64,000 nucleotides of DNA from Maridesulfovibrio zosterae DSM 11974 (GCF_000425265.1 NZ_AUDC01000016.1:62001-126000), one strand, 5' to 3'; counted from the stretch's first letter, positions 1 to 9,266 are shown. A program made the numbers and translations. Notes: generated by a model from the sequence alone, not told the origin.

Positions 1-214
1 TGTAATTGCACTCATTGCCGTAATTATCCTGTCAGGATTCGTTTCAATGGGCTCACTTACTTTCGCAATACTTTTACCTGTCTTCACGTTGATTACCGGC
101 TCCATCGGCATGGTTCCACTTGCGTGCTGTATGACTCTGCTTTTATTCTGGACCCACCGCGCCAATATTCAGCGTCTTGCAAAAGGTGAAGAGATCTCCT
201 GGAAGAAGAAATAA
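1..214 (+). CDS. plsY: Glycerol-3-phosphate acyltransferase PlsY, C-terminal part
   Basis: The open frame enters from the left edge in frame 2 and stops with TAA at 212-214; about 70 residues are present. The end has hydrophobic membrane segments and finishes with FWTHRANIQRLAKGEE, which matches the conserved C-terminal HRANIxRLxxGxE of PlsY. PlsY is an inner-membrane enzyme that transfers an acyl group from acyl-phosphate to glycerol-3-phosphate, the first step of phospholipid synthesis. Its start and active-site loops are outside the window, so integrity cannot be judged. A hairpin terminator follows about 20 bases downstream. Confidence 0.85.
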   Translation, partial: VIALIAVIILSGFVSMGSLTFAILLPVFTLITGSIGMVPLACCMTLLLFWTHRANIQRLAKGEEISWKKK

Positions 215-234
215 CTCAAATTAAGACTAACTGA

Positions 235-277
235 AAAGTCCCTGCAACTTCGTACGAAATTGCAGGGACTTTTTTAT
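235..277. terminator. Rho-independent terminator between convergent genes
   Basis: An inverted repeat with arms AAGTCCCTGCAA and TTGCAGGGACTT is followed on the plus strand by a T run and preceded by AAAA, so it can end plsY (plus) and perhaps also the HD-GYP gene arriving from the right on the minus strand. Confidence 0.85.
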
Positions 278-322
278 TCCATCAAAATAAATTTAATCAG
301 GGACATAAATTTTAAGAACTGG

Positions 323-1894
323 TTAATCCTGATATTTTTTCCTGATTTCCATAATTTTGTCCAGATTTTCAAAAAACAGATCAACCAGATCAGGATCAAA
401 CATGGTTTCACGGTGCTTTGTAAGATATTCAAGAGCAATATCCACATTCCATGCATCTTTATATACCCTTTTACTGCAAAGGGCATCAAAGACATCAGTA
501 ATACATATAATACGGCCGGCAATATTTATTTCATCACCTTTAAGGCCCTGTGGATATCCTGAACCATCCCAGTACTCATGGTGCTCGTGGGCAATAGTCG
601 CAGCTTTTTTTAATAATTTACGGTTGCTTGCACGCAAAATATTGTACCCTATTTCAGTATGGGTTTTCATAACCCTCATTTCATCTTCATTAAGCTTTCC
701 GGGCTTTAGTAAAATAGAATCTGGAATACCTATTTTACCAACATCATGCATTGGGGATGCATAATAAAGTTCATCAACGTCATGTTGATCCAATCCTACT
801 GCAATACCTAAAATACGAGCTATCTCTGAAACTCTGATAACATGAAAGGCGGTTTCTTTAGACCGGAACTCAACAACTTCACCAAGCATACGCACGATTT
901 CTTTCTGCGTATCAAGAATTTCCTGATTAAGATAAATATTGTCAAAAGCAACGCCCACGTTATCGGAAAAAATACGCAGAAGATCTTCGTCCTGTTCGCT
1001 GAAACTCCCCCTTCTCTCTCCTTCTACATAAAGAAGATGAGAGCCTTTCAAACGGGTAGGCAGATAGCCGATATAATCGTTGCCCATAAAACATCCATGC
1101 CCGATCTTGCATATCTCACTAAATCTTTCTCTGGTTTCATCTGATATTTCGATGCATTCATCGACAGAGGCCTGACATACTGCATATTTTCCGGTAGATG
1201 CAATAATATTCATATTATCATCGGAACTGGATATGGCAACGCCATTACCTTCCATATAAACAGAATCACGCAATCCCATAAGCGAAATAACCTGAGTCAA
1301 CACCCCCTGTGCCAAACGGGTAATTGATTTCTGCTGAAAAAGATTTCGTGAAGCATCTATAATATGTTTAAGACCCAAACGGTTCTGCTCAATAATAAGT
1401 ATATCCCGGTATGAACGCAGTGCAGAAAGAACAGAAGTAAAAAGACGCTGAGAGGTAAGCTCTGCCTTATGCTTATAATCATTAATATCATATTCAAGGA
1501 TAACTTTACGTTCAGGAGCCTGTCCCGGCTGTCCTGTCCGTAAAATTATCCTGACCATCCTGTTTTTAAGCTCTTCTCTGATTATTTTAACAAGCTCAAG
1601 ACCTGCATGATTTGTCTCCATAACCACATCAAGAAGTATAACAGCTATATCACTGTTTTCTTTCATTATATCCAAAGCCTGCTCAGCGGTGTAAGCGCTG
1701 AGAAACTTCAGTTGTGAGCCTTCAAATTCAAAATCATCCAGAACAAGACGAGTGGTACTGTGTACATCAACTTCATCATCAACAATCAGAATTTTCCACT
1801 TCTTAGTATTAGCTTTAGAATTCAGTTCATCATCACTTAATTCATCAGCAAAAAGAAGCTCGTCATTCTCTACATTTCTGTCTGCATCAACCAT
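323..1894 (-). CDS. Response regulator with DUF3369 and HD-GYP domains (c-di-GMP phosphodiesterase)
   Basis: A 523-residue protein in three parts. The receiver (about 33-160) has the acidic pair VDDE and phosphoacceptor D89 in VILLDVV. A middle DUF3369/GAF-like region follows (about 170-320). The HD-GYP domain (about 345-510) has HD at 383-384, HEHHE near 436-440 and GYP at 446-448, so the metal and signature residues are intact. HD-GYP enzymes hydrolyse cyclic di-GMP; the receiver presumably switches the activity. ATG start with AGAGAGG upstream. It lies 30 bases downstream of a receiver-histidine kinase gene whose receiver it closely resembles, so the two are probably one operon and one signalling unit. 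Confidence 0.92.
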   Translation of the reverse strand: MVDADRNVENDELLFADELSDDELNSKANTKKWKILIVDDEVDVHSTTRLVLDDFEFEGSQLKFLSAYTAEQALDIMKENSDIAVILLDVVMETNHAGLELVKIIREELKNRMVRIILRTGQPGQAPERKVILEYDINDYKHKAELTSQRLFTSVLSALRSYRDILIIEQNRLGLKHIIDASRNLFQQKSITRLAQGVLTQVISLMGLRDSVYMEGNGVAISSSDDNMNIIASTGKYAVCQASVDECIEISDETRERFSEICKIGHGCFMGNDYIGYLPTRLKGSHLLYVEGERRGSFSEQDEDLLRIFSDNVGVAFDNIYLNQEILDTQKEIVRMLGEVVEFRSKETAFHVIRVSEIARILGIAVGLDQHDVDELYYASPMHDVGKIGIPDSILLKPGKLNEDEMRVMKTHTEIGYNILRASNRKLLKKAATIAHEHHEYWDGSGYPQGLKGDEINIAGRIICITDVFDALCSKRVYKDAWNVDIALEYLTKHRETMFDPDLVDLFFENLDKIMEIRKKYQD

Positions 1895-1924
1895 TACGAC
1901 CTCTCTTCACGCAACACACAACTA

Positions 1925-3079
1925 TCATAAAGAAATTCTCAGTGAAAACATTGCACCGCCATCCTGTGAACGTAAGACATTGATATCCCAATTATAACCA
2001 CTGATAATCCGGTTAACTATACTCAATCCCATGCCTACAGCCTCGGGTCTTAAAGTGAAAAATGGATCAAAAACATAAGGGATATCCTTCTCAGCAACTC
2101 CCGTCCCATTGTCGGATATCTCTATAATACATGTTTTGAAACCAGAACGAACAGCAATTTCAACATGAGGATTTTCCGTGCTGCTAAAAACTACTGCATT
2201 TTTTAACAATTCTTCAAGCACTTTTTTAAAAAGATCAGGTTTTGCGTCAATAACTACATTTTGCAGTTCAACATCAAACTTTACGTTTTTTTCTAAAGAT
2301 TCGGCATACTCTTTAATGTCAGCAAGAACTTCATTGCAAGCGGTTTCAACTTCCACATTATCGTGTTCACAATTTTCTATAGCTGTAAATTCTGAAACAC
2401 TGTCCACAATCATTTCAAGGCGCAATGTTTCTTCAGAAATAGTCTTGAGATATTGCTGAACATCAGAGTCTGGCTCAAGCTTCCTGGCGGCGATGTTAGC
2501 AAACCCATGTATAGTCATTGTGCGGTTTCTTATCTGGTGAGCAACAGAAACGGCCAGCTGAGAAAGACTGGTCCTGTTCCGCTCAATTTTCAACAGATCA
2601 CGGTATGAGCGGAGTGCGGATGTGAGGGAGGTGGACAGTCTCTGAGAAGTCAACTCAGCTTTCTGCCAGTAATCATTGATATCAAGCTCGGTAATAACTT
2701 TGTGTTCCGGCGCAAAACCGGGTTGTCCAGTACGGAGAATGATCCTGATAAACGGATTATTGATTGTATCGCGGATACTCGCCGCAACAGTAAGTCCTGC
2801 GGTGTTGCTCTCCATGACGACATCAAGCAACACAACAGCAATATCTTTTTCAGAGTTTAAAATAGAAAGCGACTCTTCTCCTGAAAAAGCACTTAAAAAT
2901 TCCAGATTCCGATTTTCAAAAATAAAATCACCAAGAACCATTGTGGTCATGGAATGTATATCAGGCTCGTCATCAACAATCAGCACACGCCAAGGCTCGT
3001 GCAGAATTTCAGGAGACTCATCACTATCCTCACCTAAAAACATTAATTCGTCATCTTTAAAGAGTTCAGTATCCTGCAT
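1925..3079 (-). CDS. Receiver-linked histidine kinase
   Basis: 384 residues with no membrane segment. The N-terminal receiver (about 30-160, phosphoacceptor D86) is followed by a HisKA-type region with H181 in AHQIRNR, then an HATPase with the N box (ELLKNAVVF), DNGTGV and GMGLSIV. It is a cytosolic hybrid in receiver-first order, so it is probably controlled by phosphorylation of its own receiver by another kinase. The residue after the phospho-histidine is Q, where most HisKA kinases have E or D; that may alter kinase or phosphatase activity. ATG start with GGGAG upstream. It is the first gene of a pair with the HD-GYP regulator, a likely partner in c-di-GMP control. Confidence 0.88.
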   Translation of the reverse strand: MQDTELFKDDELMFLGEDSDESPEILHEPWRVLIVDDEPDIHSMTTMVLGDFIFENRNLEFLSAFSGEESLSILNSEKDIAVVLLDVVMESNTAGLTVAASIRDTINNPFIRIILRTGQPGFAPEHKVITELDINDYWQKAELTSQRLSTSLTSALRSYRDLLKIERNRTSLSQLAVSVAHQIRNRTMTIHGFANIAARKLEPDSDVQQYLKTISEETLRLEMIVDSVSEFTAIENCEHDNVEVETACNEVLADIKEYAESLEKNVKFDVELQNVVIDAKPDLFKKVLEELLKNAVVFSSTENPHVEIAVRSGFKTCIIEISDNGTGVAEKDIPYVFDPFFTLRPEAVGMGLSIVNRIISGYNWDINVLRSQDGGAMFSLRISL

Positions 3080-3301
3080 GAGTCTCCCTTTCTAAAACAT
3101 AATCTTTATTTATTACATAGTAGAATACACAACAAACCTCTTCAACAAAAATATAACTTTTTTAGTTTAAATTCCCCGTGGACTGTAATACAATTTTTGA
3201 GACAATAACATTTAATTAATAATAGTAAATGCTGTTTTTCCTTGAATAATTCCCAGAGTTATCATAGATTCTCACAAGTTTTTATATCAAGGGGTGGGGT
3301 T

Positions 3302-3511
3302 ATGCTCGAATTAGTTACAATACTTATTTCTTTTATTGTTTTTGCCTTCATAATTTATTCAACTTTTTCTGCACGAAATTCAAAATTTGCACAAAAGAAA
3401 AAAGCTTTTGAGTTGAAACAGGCTCATATGAATAAATCAATGGAAATGCTCCGTTCTGAAATACAATTAATCGAGACAGAAATTCAAAATACTAAATCTA
3501 AATTTAATTAA
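3302..3511 (+). CDS. Small membrane protein with coiled coil
   Basis: 69 residues from an ATG with GGGGTGG just upstream; the longer reading frame from 3242 has no such site. One N-terminal membrane segment (about residues 3-22) is followed by a basic, heptad-rich tail predicted to be cytosolic. The layout resembles PspB-like proteins, but I cannot assign a family. A second small membrane/coiled-coil gene follows 60 bases later. Confidence 0.6.
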   Translation: MLELVTILISFIVFAFIIYSTFSARNSKFAQKKKAFELKQAHMNKSMEMLRSEIQLIETEIQNTKSKFN

Positions 3512-3572
3512 ATTCAAAGTATAACTCGCTCTACACATGTCTACAATATACACTTAAGCAACAAAAAATAAA

Positions 3573-3980
3573 ATGATATATATACTTATCTTAATTACAC
3601 TTGGAGCAATAGGAACTATTCTTATTTGTAAATCTATTGCAACAGGTTTTGAAAGCAAAGCTGCACTTTTAAAAGAAAAAGAACAGCTCATTATCATGGA
3701 TCAAAATGAACTGCGCAGAAGGCGCAAAGAATTAAAAAAAGAACTTGAAGAAGTGAAAATTGCCCAGAAAAACCAAGAGAAAGAAGTCTCCCCGATACAA
3801 TCAGCTCCTAAAGGATTAAAAGACTGGTTGGTGGATAGCGGAATTCTTGATTTTCCGCAGATAAAGAGAGCTGAAAAATACGCTGATGAAAAAAATCTGG
3901 AACTTATCTCCGCCCTGCTTACCCTGAATATGATCACTGTTGATACATATGAAAGCGTAAAGAAAATGAAACTTAAATAA
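3573..3980 (+). CDS. Membrane-anchored coiled-coil protein, unknown function
   Basis: 135 residues: an N-terminal membrane anchor (about 2-22), a charged coiled coil (about 28-75), a linker, then a small helical domain (about 85-133) reading LVDSGILDFPQIKRAEKYA. This last part resembles in pattern the short helical module at the N terminus of GspE/PilB-type ATPases (MshEN-like); that is a weak inference. The ATG has no clear ribosome site. It shares the single-membrane-segment plus coiled-coil layout with the gene before it, and a terminator follows, so the two probably form a short operon. Confidence 0.6.
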   Translation: MIYILILITLGAIGTILICKSIATGFESKAALLKEKEQLIIMDQNELRRRRKELKKELEEVKIAQKNQEKEVSPIQSAPKGLKDWLVDSGILDFPQIKRAEKYADEKNLELISALLTLNMITVDTYESVKKMKLK

Positions 3981-3997
3981 ATTTAAATGATAAAGAC

Positions 3998-4037
3998 AAA
4001 AGACTCCGTATCGGCACGACCGACACGGAGTCTTTTT
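3998..4037 (+). terminator. Rho-independent terminator
   Basis: Arms AAAGACTCCGT and ACGGAGTCTTT enclose a short GC-rich loop and are followed by TTTTTTT on the plus strand. The left arm is preceded by A residues, so it may also serve the convergent DUF2721 gene. Confidence 0.85.
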
Positions 4038-4048
4038 TTAAAAAATAA

Positions 4049-4504
4049 CTATTTTTTTAATCTGTTCGAGTAATGCTCCTCCACCTCAATATTGATACTG
4101 TGTAAAGTCAGACTGATATCCCACAAAAACAATAACAACGAAAGAACGAGACTTACGATACAAAGTCCAAAACAGGTCTTAATCGCTACCCCAATTCCTA
4201 TTTCAAACAGAAATGTTGAAAAAAGTAATAAAATAACTAGACTTACAAAAAATATACTCAAAACACACAAAGCAATTGCTCCGCGCAGAATACGGCAACG
4301 CTTCATGAGAATCTGCAATTCCAGATGCAGATAATCAGCATGAGAACTCTCACTTTCCCGCATATGAGGGAGAAGCCTTCGGATCTGATCCAGCGGACGC
4401 GCCAACCTGTTTGTCATAGACAATAAAAGCAGGCCTACACTGGAAATAAGAATTACCGGAGCAATAGAGCCTTGTAAAACAGCAATCAGTTCTGCAATAT
4501 CCAT
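4049..4504 (-). CDS. DUF2721 family membrane protein
   Basis: 151 residues. The N terminus has a membrane segment ending in SVGLLLLSMTNRLARPLDQIR, the hallmark of DUF2721, and two further long hydrophobic stretches lie at about 75-98 and 105-132. The family's function is not known to me. ATG start with GAGAG upstream. It stands alone between two terminators, so it is probably its own transcription unit. Confidence 0.75.
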   Translation of the reverse strand: MDIAELIAVLQGSIAPVILISSVGLLLLSMTNRLARPLDQIRRLLPHMRESESSHADYLHLELQILMKRCRILRGAIALCVLSIFFVSLVILLLFSTFLFEIGIGVAIKTCFGLCIVSLVLSLLLFLWDISLTLHSINIEVEEHYSNRLKK

Positions 4505-4624
4505 AATATTCTCTCAGCTGTATTTTGCATCTCAGATCACGCCACTAAAAAAGGCAGGGACTGACCGAAAACTGATCGAAATACGTTTTACATTCGATAA
4601 AAATGTAATTGTACTAAGCATATA

Positions 4625-4667
4625 AAAAAAACAGGAGCAGCCCTGCAAAAAAGCTACTCCTGTTTAT
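4625..4667 (-). terminator. Rho-independent terminator of the CBS gene
   Basis: Read on the minus strand, an ACAGGAGTAGC / GCTGCTCCTGT inverted repeat (one G-T pair) is followed by a long T run. It lies about 30 bases after the stop of the CBS-domain gene. Confidence 0.8.
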
Positions 4668-4697
4668 ACAGCAAATTATATCTATTGTCTGCTTCTA

Positions 4698-5375
4698 TTA
4701 AAAATCAGCCTTATATGTTTCACCACGATGGACGTGATAAGTCAGATTATAAGTCTTCTTGAGATGCATGACTAAAGAATCAACAGTACTGTCATCAAGT
4801 CTTTGAACCCATATAAAAACACGGCGCTGGCCCTGCTCAACTCTCTCATACGAAGTAAAAACGGTTGAAAGCCTTACTCCTCTTGCCCAAATATCATCCA
4901 GCAACTCTTCAAGAGCCGATGCACTGTCTTCAAGAACAAATGCAAACTGTGAACTTCCCTTGCTGACTCCGGTAACAGTAGTCAGGAAGCGATAAATATC
5001 CACTTCAGTGACAATTCCAGCCAAGCCGAATTCATCAACGACGGGCAGGCCGCCTATTTTATTATTCAACAATAATTCAGCCGCAACTTCCATGCATGTA
5101 TCAGGAGAGACAATAATCGGATCATGGGTCATAATATCCTTAATTCTAAGTCCCTTAAGCCCTTCTCCAACTGCAACATTATCACCGGGTAAAAACTTTG
5201 AAGGCATAGCATCACGCACATCCCTGTCAGAAACAATACCCACAACCAACCCTGAAGCTTCAGTAACCGGAATCTGTCTGATCCCAGCGTCACGCATCAT
5301 CTCCACGGCTTCTAAAACAGGTGCTTTAGGAAAAAGAGTAAGCACCTCTTCTGTCATCCAATCCCCTACTAACAT
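4698..5375 (-). CDS. Tandem CBS-domain protein, AcuB-like
   Basis: 225 residues. Two CBS motifs (about 1-60 and 75-135) start with VGDWMTEEVLTL and IKDIMTHDPIIV, typical of adenosyl-nucleotide-sensing CBS pairs. The C-terminal part (about 140-220) looks like an ACT-type ligand-binding fold, as in AcuB-like proteins. No catalytic domain is present, so it is probably a stand-alone sensor of nucleotides or metabolites. ATG start with AGGAG upstream; monocistronic with its own terminator. Confidence 0.8.
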   Translation of the reverse strand: MLVGDWMTEEVLTLFPKAPVLEAVEMMRDAGIRQIPVTEASGLVVGIVSDRDVRDAMPSKFLPGDNVAVGEGLKGLRIKDIMTHDPIIVSPDTCMEVAAELLLNNKIGGLPVVDEFGLAGIVTEVDIYRFLTTVTGVSKGSSQFAFVLEDSASALEELLDDIWARGVRLSTVFTSYERVEQGQRRVFIWVQRLDDSTVDSLVMHLKKTYNLTYHVHRGETYKADF

Positions 5376-5472
5376 ACAAAACTCCTGAAATTCATCATCT
5401 TAATTCTTTCAAGAACATTCATAATGACAAATAAAAAGTCAAAACACAGTATTAACTTCTCTCTGCATCCAG

Positions 5473-6225
5473 CTATGACTTTTCACCGCAAGTTAAAAAG
5501 ACCTCATAAGTAGCCTTAATCCCTGCTTCTCCCCTGTATAATTTCTCATATTCATTTACAAACCGGACATACTTCTCTCTTCCCCAGGAAATATCCCCGC
5601 TGGAGGCTACTGCTCCGGTCATTTTATGATTCTTCAAAAAATGCTTAACTGACGGAAAAAAAACTTCATGCCGCGAAGTATAAAAACTTGCGCTAAGTCC
5701 GTCTATTGAACTGAAAACATCACGATAAAAAGAAGCTTCTTTCAAATCCTTAACTGAACCGAATCCCGTTCTGGAACTTACATCAGCAAGTTCGGATAAC
5801 GTTCCTTTGGTAAATACAGCAACGGCAAACCGGCCCCCCTTTTTCAAAACACTGAAACAATCGGGTATTGATATTTCAGGATTGGCAAACCACTGCATGG
5901 CAGAAGAGCTCACCAGAAGATCAATACTGTCATCTCTTACCGGAAGATTTTCACCATCCGCTGCAACAAGCATGGCAGAATTAATCTTCTTCTGCTCCAG
6001 CAACATAGGCTGTACCAGATCAAGCGAAACATAATTATCGAACTCAATACGTTCTGCAAGACTGCCATACAAAAAGCCAACACCGGAGCCTATATCAAGA
6101 ACATTTTCATATTTTCCTGCAGGACATAAATCAGCGCAATGCACCGCAACTTCACGCTGCACAACAGCAGCGTCGCTATAACTTGCGGCCGCCTTCCCAA
6201 AACATTGACGAATCCTTTTTTTCAC
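5473..6225 (-). CDS. bioC: Malonyl-ACP O-methyltransferase BioC
   Basis: BioC methylates malonyl-ACP with S-adenosylmethionine to start the pimeloyl chain for biotin. The sequence has an N-terminal FGKAAASYSDAAVVQREVA (family pattern FxxAAxxYxxxAxxQ), the SAM loop LDIGSGVGFLY, and SSSAMQWF, a BioC-typical segment. I chose the GTG at 6225 over the TTG at 6243 because it puts the conserved FGKAA at the usual distance from the N terminus, has GAAGGG about 10 bases upstream, and leaves a 4-base gap after the preceding gene; this gives 250 residues. It is the last gene of bioF-esterase-bioC. Confidence 0.88.
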   Translation of the reverse strand: MKKRIRQCFGKAAASYSDAAVVQREVAVHCADLCPAGKYENVLDIGSGVGFLYGSLAERIEFDNYVSLDLVQPMLLEQKKINSAMLVAADGENLPVRDDSIDLLVSSSAMQWFANPEISIPDCFSVLKKGGRFAVAVFTKGTLSELADVSSRTGFGSVKDLKEASFYRDVFSSIDGLSASFYTSRHEVFFPSVKHFLKNHKMTGAVASSGDISWGREKYVRFVNEYEKLYRGEAGIKATYEVFLTCGEKS

Positions 6226-6229
6226 GAAA

Positions 6230-6832
6230 CTAAAGCCCTTCAATAATATTTAACAACGTTGACTCAGATATTTTATGCCCGCCATCGATTAAACGGACCT
6301 CAGCCCCCGGAATCTTTTCCAGTACCTGATCAAAGGCTTTTTGACGTACAATCCTGTCATCATCAGCATGGATCAAAATCAAATTATCAGCAGCAATCTC
6401 CGGCTTTACATCCACTCTGGATTTAATAAGATATTCCAGACCTTCAATTAAAACCGGAACTTGTGCAGGATCAAAATTTAAATCAGCTTCCTCTGCACAA
6501 TTCTTGTGAAATGATTGAACCACCTCAGCGGGATTCTTATCCATACCCGCAATCATGCGCCGCACAAGTCTCTCAGGAAATGAATCGATAAAAGATAAAA
6601 ACGGCGCAATCAAAAGCACATGATCATAAGATGAAAACAAATGACTGCATTCTTTCAGCAGCATATGCGCCCCAGTGGACCAGCCGATCAAAATATTCCC
6701 GCCACCGCCAACTAATGCAGGAAGTTCTTCGGAACTGAATCCATTGAACGGAACTAAAAAACGGGAGATTGACGCAAGTCGGGGAAACTGAGTTTCTTCT
6801 GTAGCCCAGCCTCCGACAAAAAGAATACTCAC
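6230..6832 (-). CDS. Pimeloyl-ACP methyl ester esterase-like alpha/beta hydrolase (BioG/BioH role)
   Basis: 200 residues. It has the nucleophile elbow GWSTGAH (S52), an acidic stretch HADDDRIV (157-159) and GGH (H186), a complete Ser-Asp-His triad for an alpha/beta hydrolase. Placed between bioF and bioC, it most likely removes the methyl ester from pimeloyl-ACP, ending chain elongation. By length and N-terminal FVGGWATEE it resembles BioG rather than BioH, but I cannot settle which. The GTG start overlaps the bioF stop (GTGA), so translation is coupled. Confidence 0.75.
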   Translation of the reverse strand: MSILFVGGWATEETQFPRLASISRFLVPFNGFSSEELPALVGGGGNILIGWSTGAHMLLKECSHLFSSYDHVLLIAPFLSFIDSFPERLVRRMIAGMDKNPAEVVQSFHKNCAEEADLNFDPAQVPVLIEGLEYLIKSRVDVKPEIAADNLILIHADDDRIVRQKAFDQVLEKIPGAEVRLIDGGHKISESTLLNIIEGL

Positions 6833-8007
6833 TGTGAAAGTTCCCGTTTCAGATTCATAAATCCTTTTTTGATTTTATCCATGTCATACTTAGTGAAATC
6901 AGCACGCAAAGATAACCGCAAACGGGCAGTACCATGCGGCACTGTTGGCGGACGGATTGCTGCAACATAAAGGCCTTCATTCATTAAAAATCGCTGAGCA
7001 GATAATGCAGCATCATTCTCACCGACTATCACCGGGAGAATCTGGCTCTGCGAATCGGCACAATCAAAATCAGCAGCAACAAGAAATTCTTTCAATTCCG
7101 CGCTAAGTTCAAGTAATTTTTCGCCCTGAACATGATTATTTTTAACGAGTTCAAGAGCTGCAAGATTTGCCCCTATAACAGCAGGCGGAAGTGCTGTTGT
7201 AAAAACAAAAGACCGCCCCTTGTTACGCAGATATGAAATCAATTCCCGATTACCAGAAACAACTCCTCCAAGTGAACCGAATGATTTTGAAAACGCTCCC
7301 ATATGAAGGTCTACACGCTGAGCCACTTTACGCTCATAACTAAGCCCTCTGCCCCTGCCGAAGACTCCTTCAGCATGAGCTTCATCAACGACCAGCATCA
7401 CATCATAAAAATCGCAAAGATCAGCAATTTCTTCAATATGAGCTAAATCACCATCCATACTGAATATCGTATCGGTGACAAGAATCTTTGAAGCAGCATC
7501 TTTGAAGGCTTCCATACGAGCCTTAAGAAGAGAAACATCATTATGGCGGTAGCGGATATGCCGTGCTCCAGACATTTTTATGCCGTCAAGAATACTTGCA
7601 TGGTTAAGTTTATCCGAGAAAACAATACTATGCCTGCCGGCAAAAGAATCCATGATTGCAAGATTAGCTGCATACCCTGAACTGAACAGCATAGCATCAT
7701 CCTGACCTTTAAACTCAGCCACTGATTTTTCAAGCTGGTCATAAAGACTGAAATTTCCAGTAACAAGGCGTGAAGCAGCAGCTCCGCAACCATACCTCTT
7801 AACCGCTTCGATGGCTGCCTGCTTCATTCCATCATCAGATGCAAGTCCCAGATAGTCATTAGAAGCAAGATTAAGCAATAATCTTCCACTAAACAGGAGC
7901 TCTTTTGCAGCTCCATTTTCAACATCAGGAATGCCCCTTAGTAAAGACTTCTCTTCTAGTGCAGCAAGTTCGCCTTCGATCAGATTATATATACTTTTGG
8001 AAGCCAT
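6829..8007 (-). CDS. bioF: 8-amino-7-oxononanoate synthase BioF
   Basis: 392 residues, the usual length of this PLP enzyme, which condenses pimeloyl-ACP with L-alanine. Visible are LNLASNDYLGLA near the N terminus, VVDEAHAEG (D208 binds the PLP ring) and the PLP lysine K241 in GAFSKSFGSLGG. It opens a three-gene biotin operon; bioA, bioB and bioD are not in the window. The ATG lacks a strong ribosome site. A promoter must lie in the short AT-rich region to its right, shared with the divergent DUF3089 gene. Confidence 0.93.
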   Translation of the reverse strand: MASKSIYNLIEGELAALEEKSLLRGIPDVENGAAKELLFSGRLLLNLASNDYLGLASDDGMKQAAIEAVKRYGCGAAASRLVTGNFSLYDQLEKSVAEFKGQDDAMLFSSGYAANLAIMDSFAGRHSIVFSDKLNHASILDGIKMSGARHIRYRHNDVSLLKARMEAFKDAASKILVTDTIFSMDGDLAHIEEIADLCDFYDVMLVVDEAHAEGVFGRGRGLSYERKVAQRVDLHMGAFSKSFGSLGGVVSGNRELISYLRNKGRSFVFTTALPPAVIGANLAALELVKNNHVQGEKLLELSAELKEFLVAADFDCADSQSQILPVIVGENDAALSAQRFLMNEGLYVAAIRPPTVPHGTARLRLSLRADFTKYDMDKIKKGFMNLKRELSQ

Positions 8008-8262
8008 AAAAAATAAAAACCCGGTTTTATTAAAAAGGATAATCGTACATTTATTTGTAAAAACTGCGTGACTGAGCGAGAAAAATAAAGCCCATGCCTC
8101 AGAATAGCAACCATGTTTTTAAATAAATAAGCAGTAACTCTCATTATAATTGAAAGACTCATATATTATTACTTGTAAGCAACAACAGTATTGGTATACA
8201 TGATGTACGATTTGTTTCTTTTTCACGAAACAGAAAACAATTACACCCGGAGCCATTTTTCT

Positions 8263-9246
8263 ATGCCTAAACTCCCTTATCTCACTCAAACTATAGCCTT
8301 ATTTTTACTTTTCATTATTGCAGGATGTAATGCAAGCAAGTCAATTGAGGCTTCTACAAAACCGGACTACTCAAACGATAAATACTGGTCCATTAAGGAT
8401 GATGTTAAGCATGGCATCGATGTTTTCTTTGTACACCCGACAACATACGGACCTCCGGCAAACGGCAAATTCATAGCCGACCTTGAAAATAATGAACTGA
8501 ATGAAATTACGGACCACAACACTGTAGACTGGATTACTGCAGCCTTTTCTGAACAATGCAATGTTTTCGCTCCAAGATACCGTCAGGTAAACATTGAAGT
8601 TATGAAAATGGATGATAAGCGTAAAGACGAGTATATGAAGGTTGGCACAAGTGATGTTCTGGCTGCTTTCAAATATTACCTCAGCAACATAAACAACGGC
8701 CGCCCGTTCATACTTGCCAGCCATAGTCAGGGGTCAAACGTATTACAGAAAATTATACTGAATAATCCTGATCTGATTGATAAGAGCAAACTGGTTGCTG
8801 CCTACATGCCAGGCTGGACATTCACTGATGATGATATTGCAAAAATGGGATTAAAGCTTAGTGAAAGACCTGACCAGACAGGATGCCTGATAACATGGAA
8901 TACAATCGGCCCCGGCGGTGTTTCTCCAACGATTAAGAAAGGAGCCCGCTGCGTAAACCCGCTATCATGGTCTACACAGACAAAAGAATTTCCGGCATCC
9001 ATGAACATCGAAGCAAAAATTTTCATTGATCCGACAAAACAACTTTTGGTTAAAAACTTTACCGCAGCAAGAATTAATAAAGATGGAGCTCTCGAAATAC
9101 CTACTCCACGCAAAGATATAGCTGAACTTCTTAATATGTCTCTGGGCAAAGAAGTTTATCACCGGTATGACTATGACTTCTTCTTTTATAACGTAAAAGA
9201 AAATGTGAAAGAAAGATGCGCCGCTTATCTGAAGAAGAATAATTAA
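8263..9246 (+). CDS. DUF3089 family lipoprotein, predicted alpha/beta hydrolase
   Basis: 327 residues from the ATG at 8263, which has GGAG upstream and begins a lipoprotein signal peptide (LLFIIAGC, acylated C22). A TTG at 8191 would add 24 residues but spoils the signal. Features typical of DUF3089 are DVFFVHPTTYG, AFxYYL, the nucleophile elbow ASHSQGS and a C-terminal HRYDYDFFFYN. It is probably an envelope-anchored esterase; the substrate is unknown. It stands alone, divergent from bioF, and ends at a strong bidirectional terminator that separates it from the phage-like block. Confidence 0.78.
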   Translation: MPKLPYLTQTIALFLLFIIAGCNASKSIEASTKPDYSNDKYWSIKDDVKHGIDVFFVHPTTYGPPANGKFIADLENNELNEITDHNTVDWITAAFSEQCNVFAPRYRQVNIEVMKMDDKRKDEYMKVGTSDVLAAFKYYLSNINNGRPFILASHSQGSNVLQKIILNNPDLIDKSKLVAAYMPGWTFTDDDIAKMGLKLSERPDQTGCLITWNTIGPGGVSPTIKKGARCVNPLSWSTQTKEFPASMNIEAKIFIDPTKQLLVKNFTAARINKDGALEIPTPRKDIAELLNMSLGKEVYHRYDYDFFFYNVKENVKERCAAYLKKNN

Positions 9247-9266
9247 GACAAACTTATCTCTTGTAA

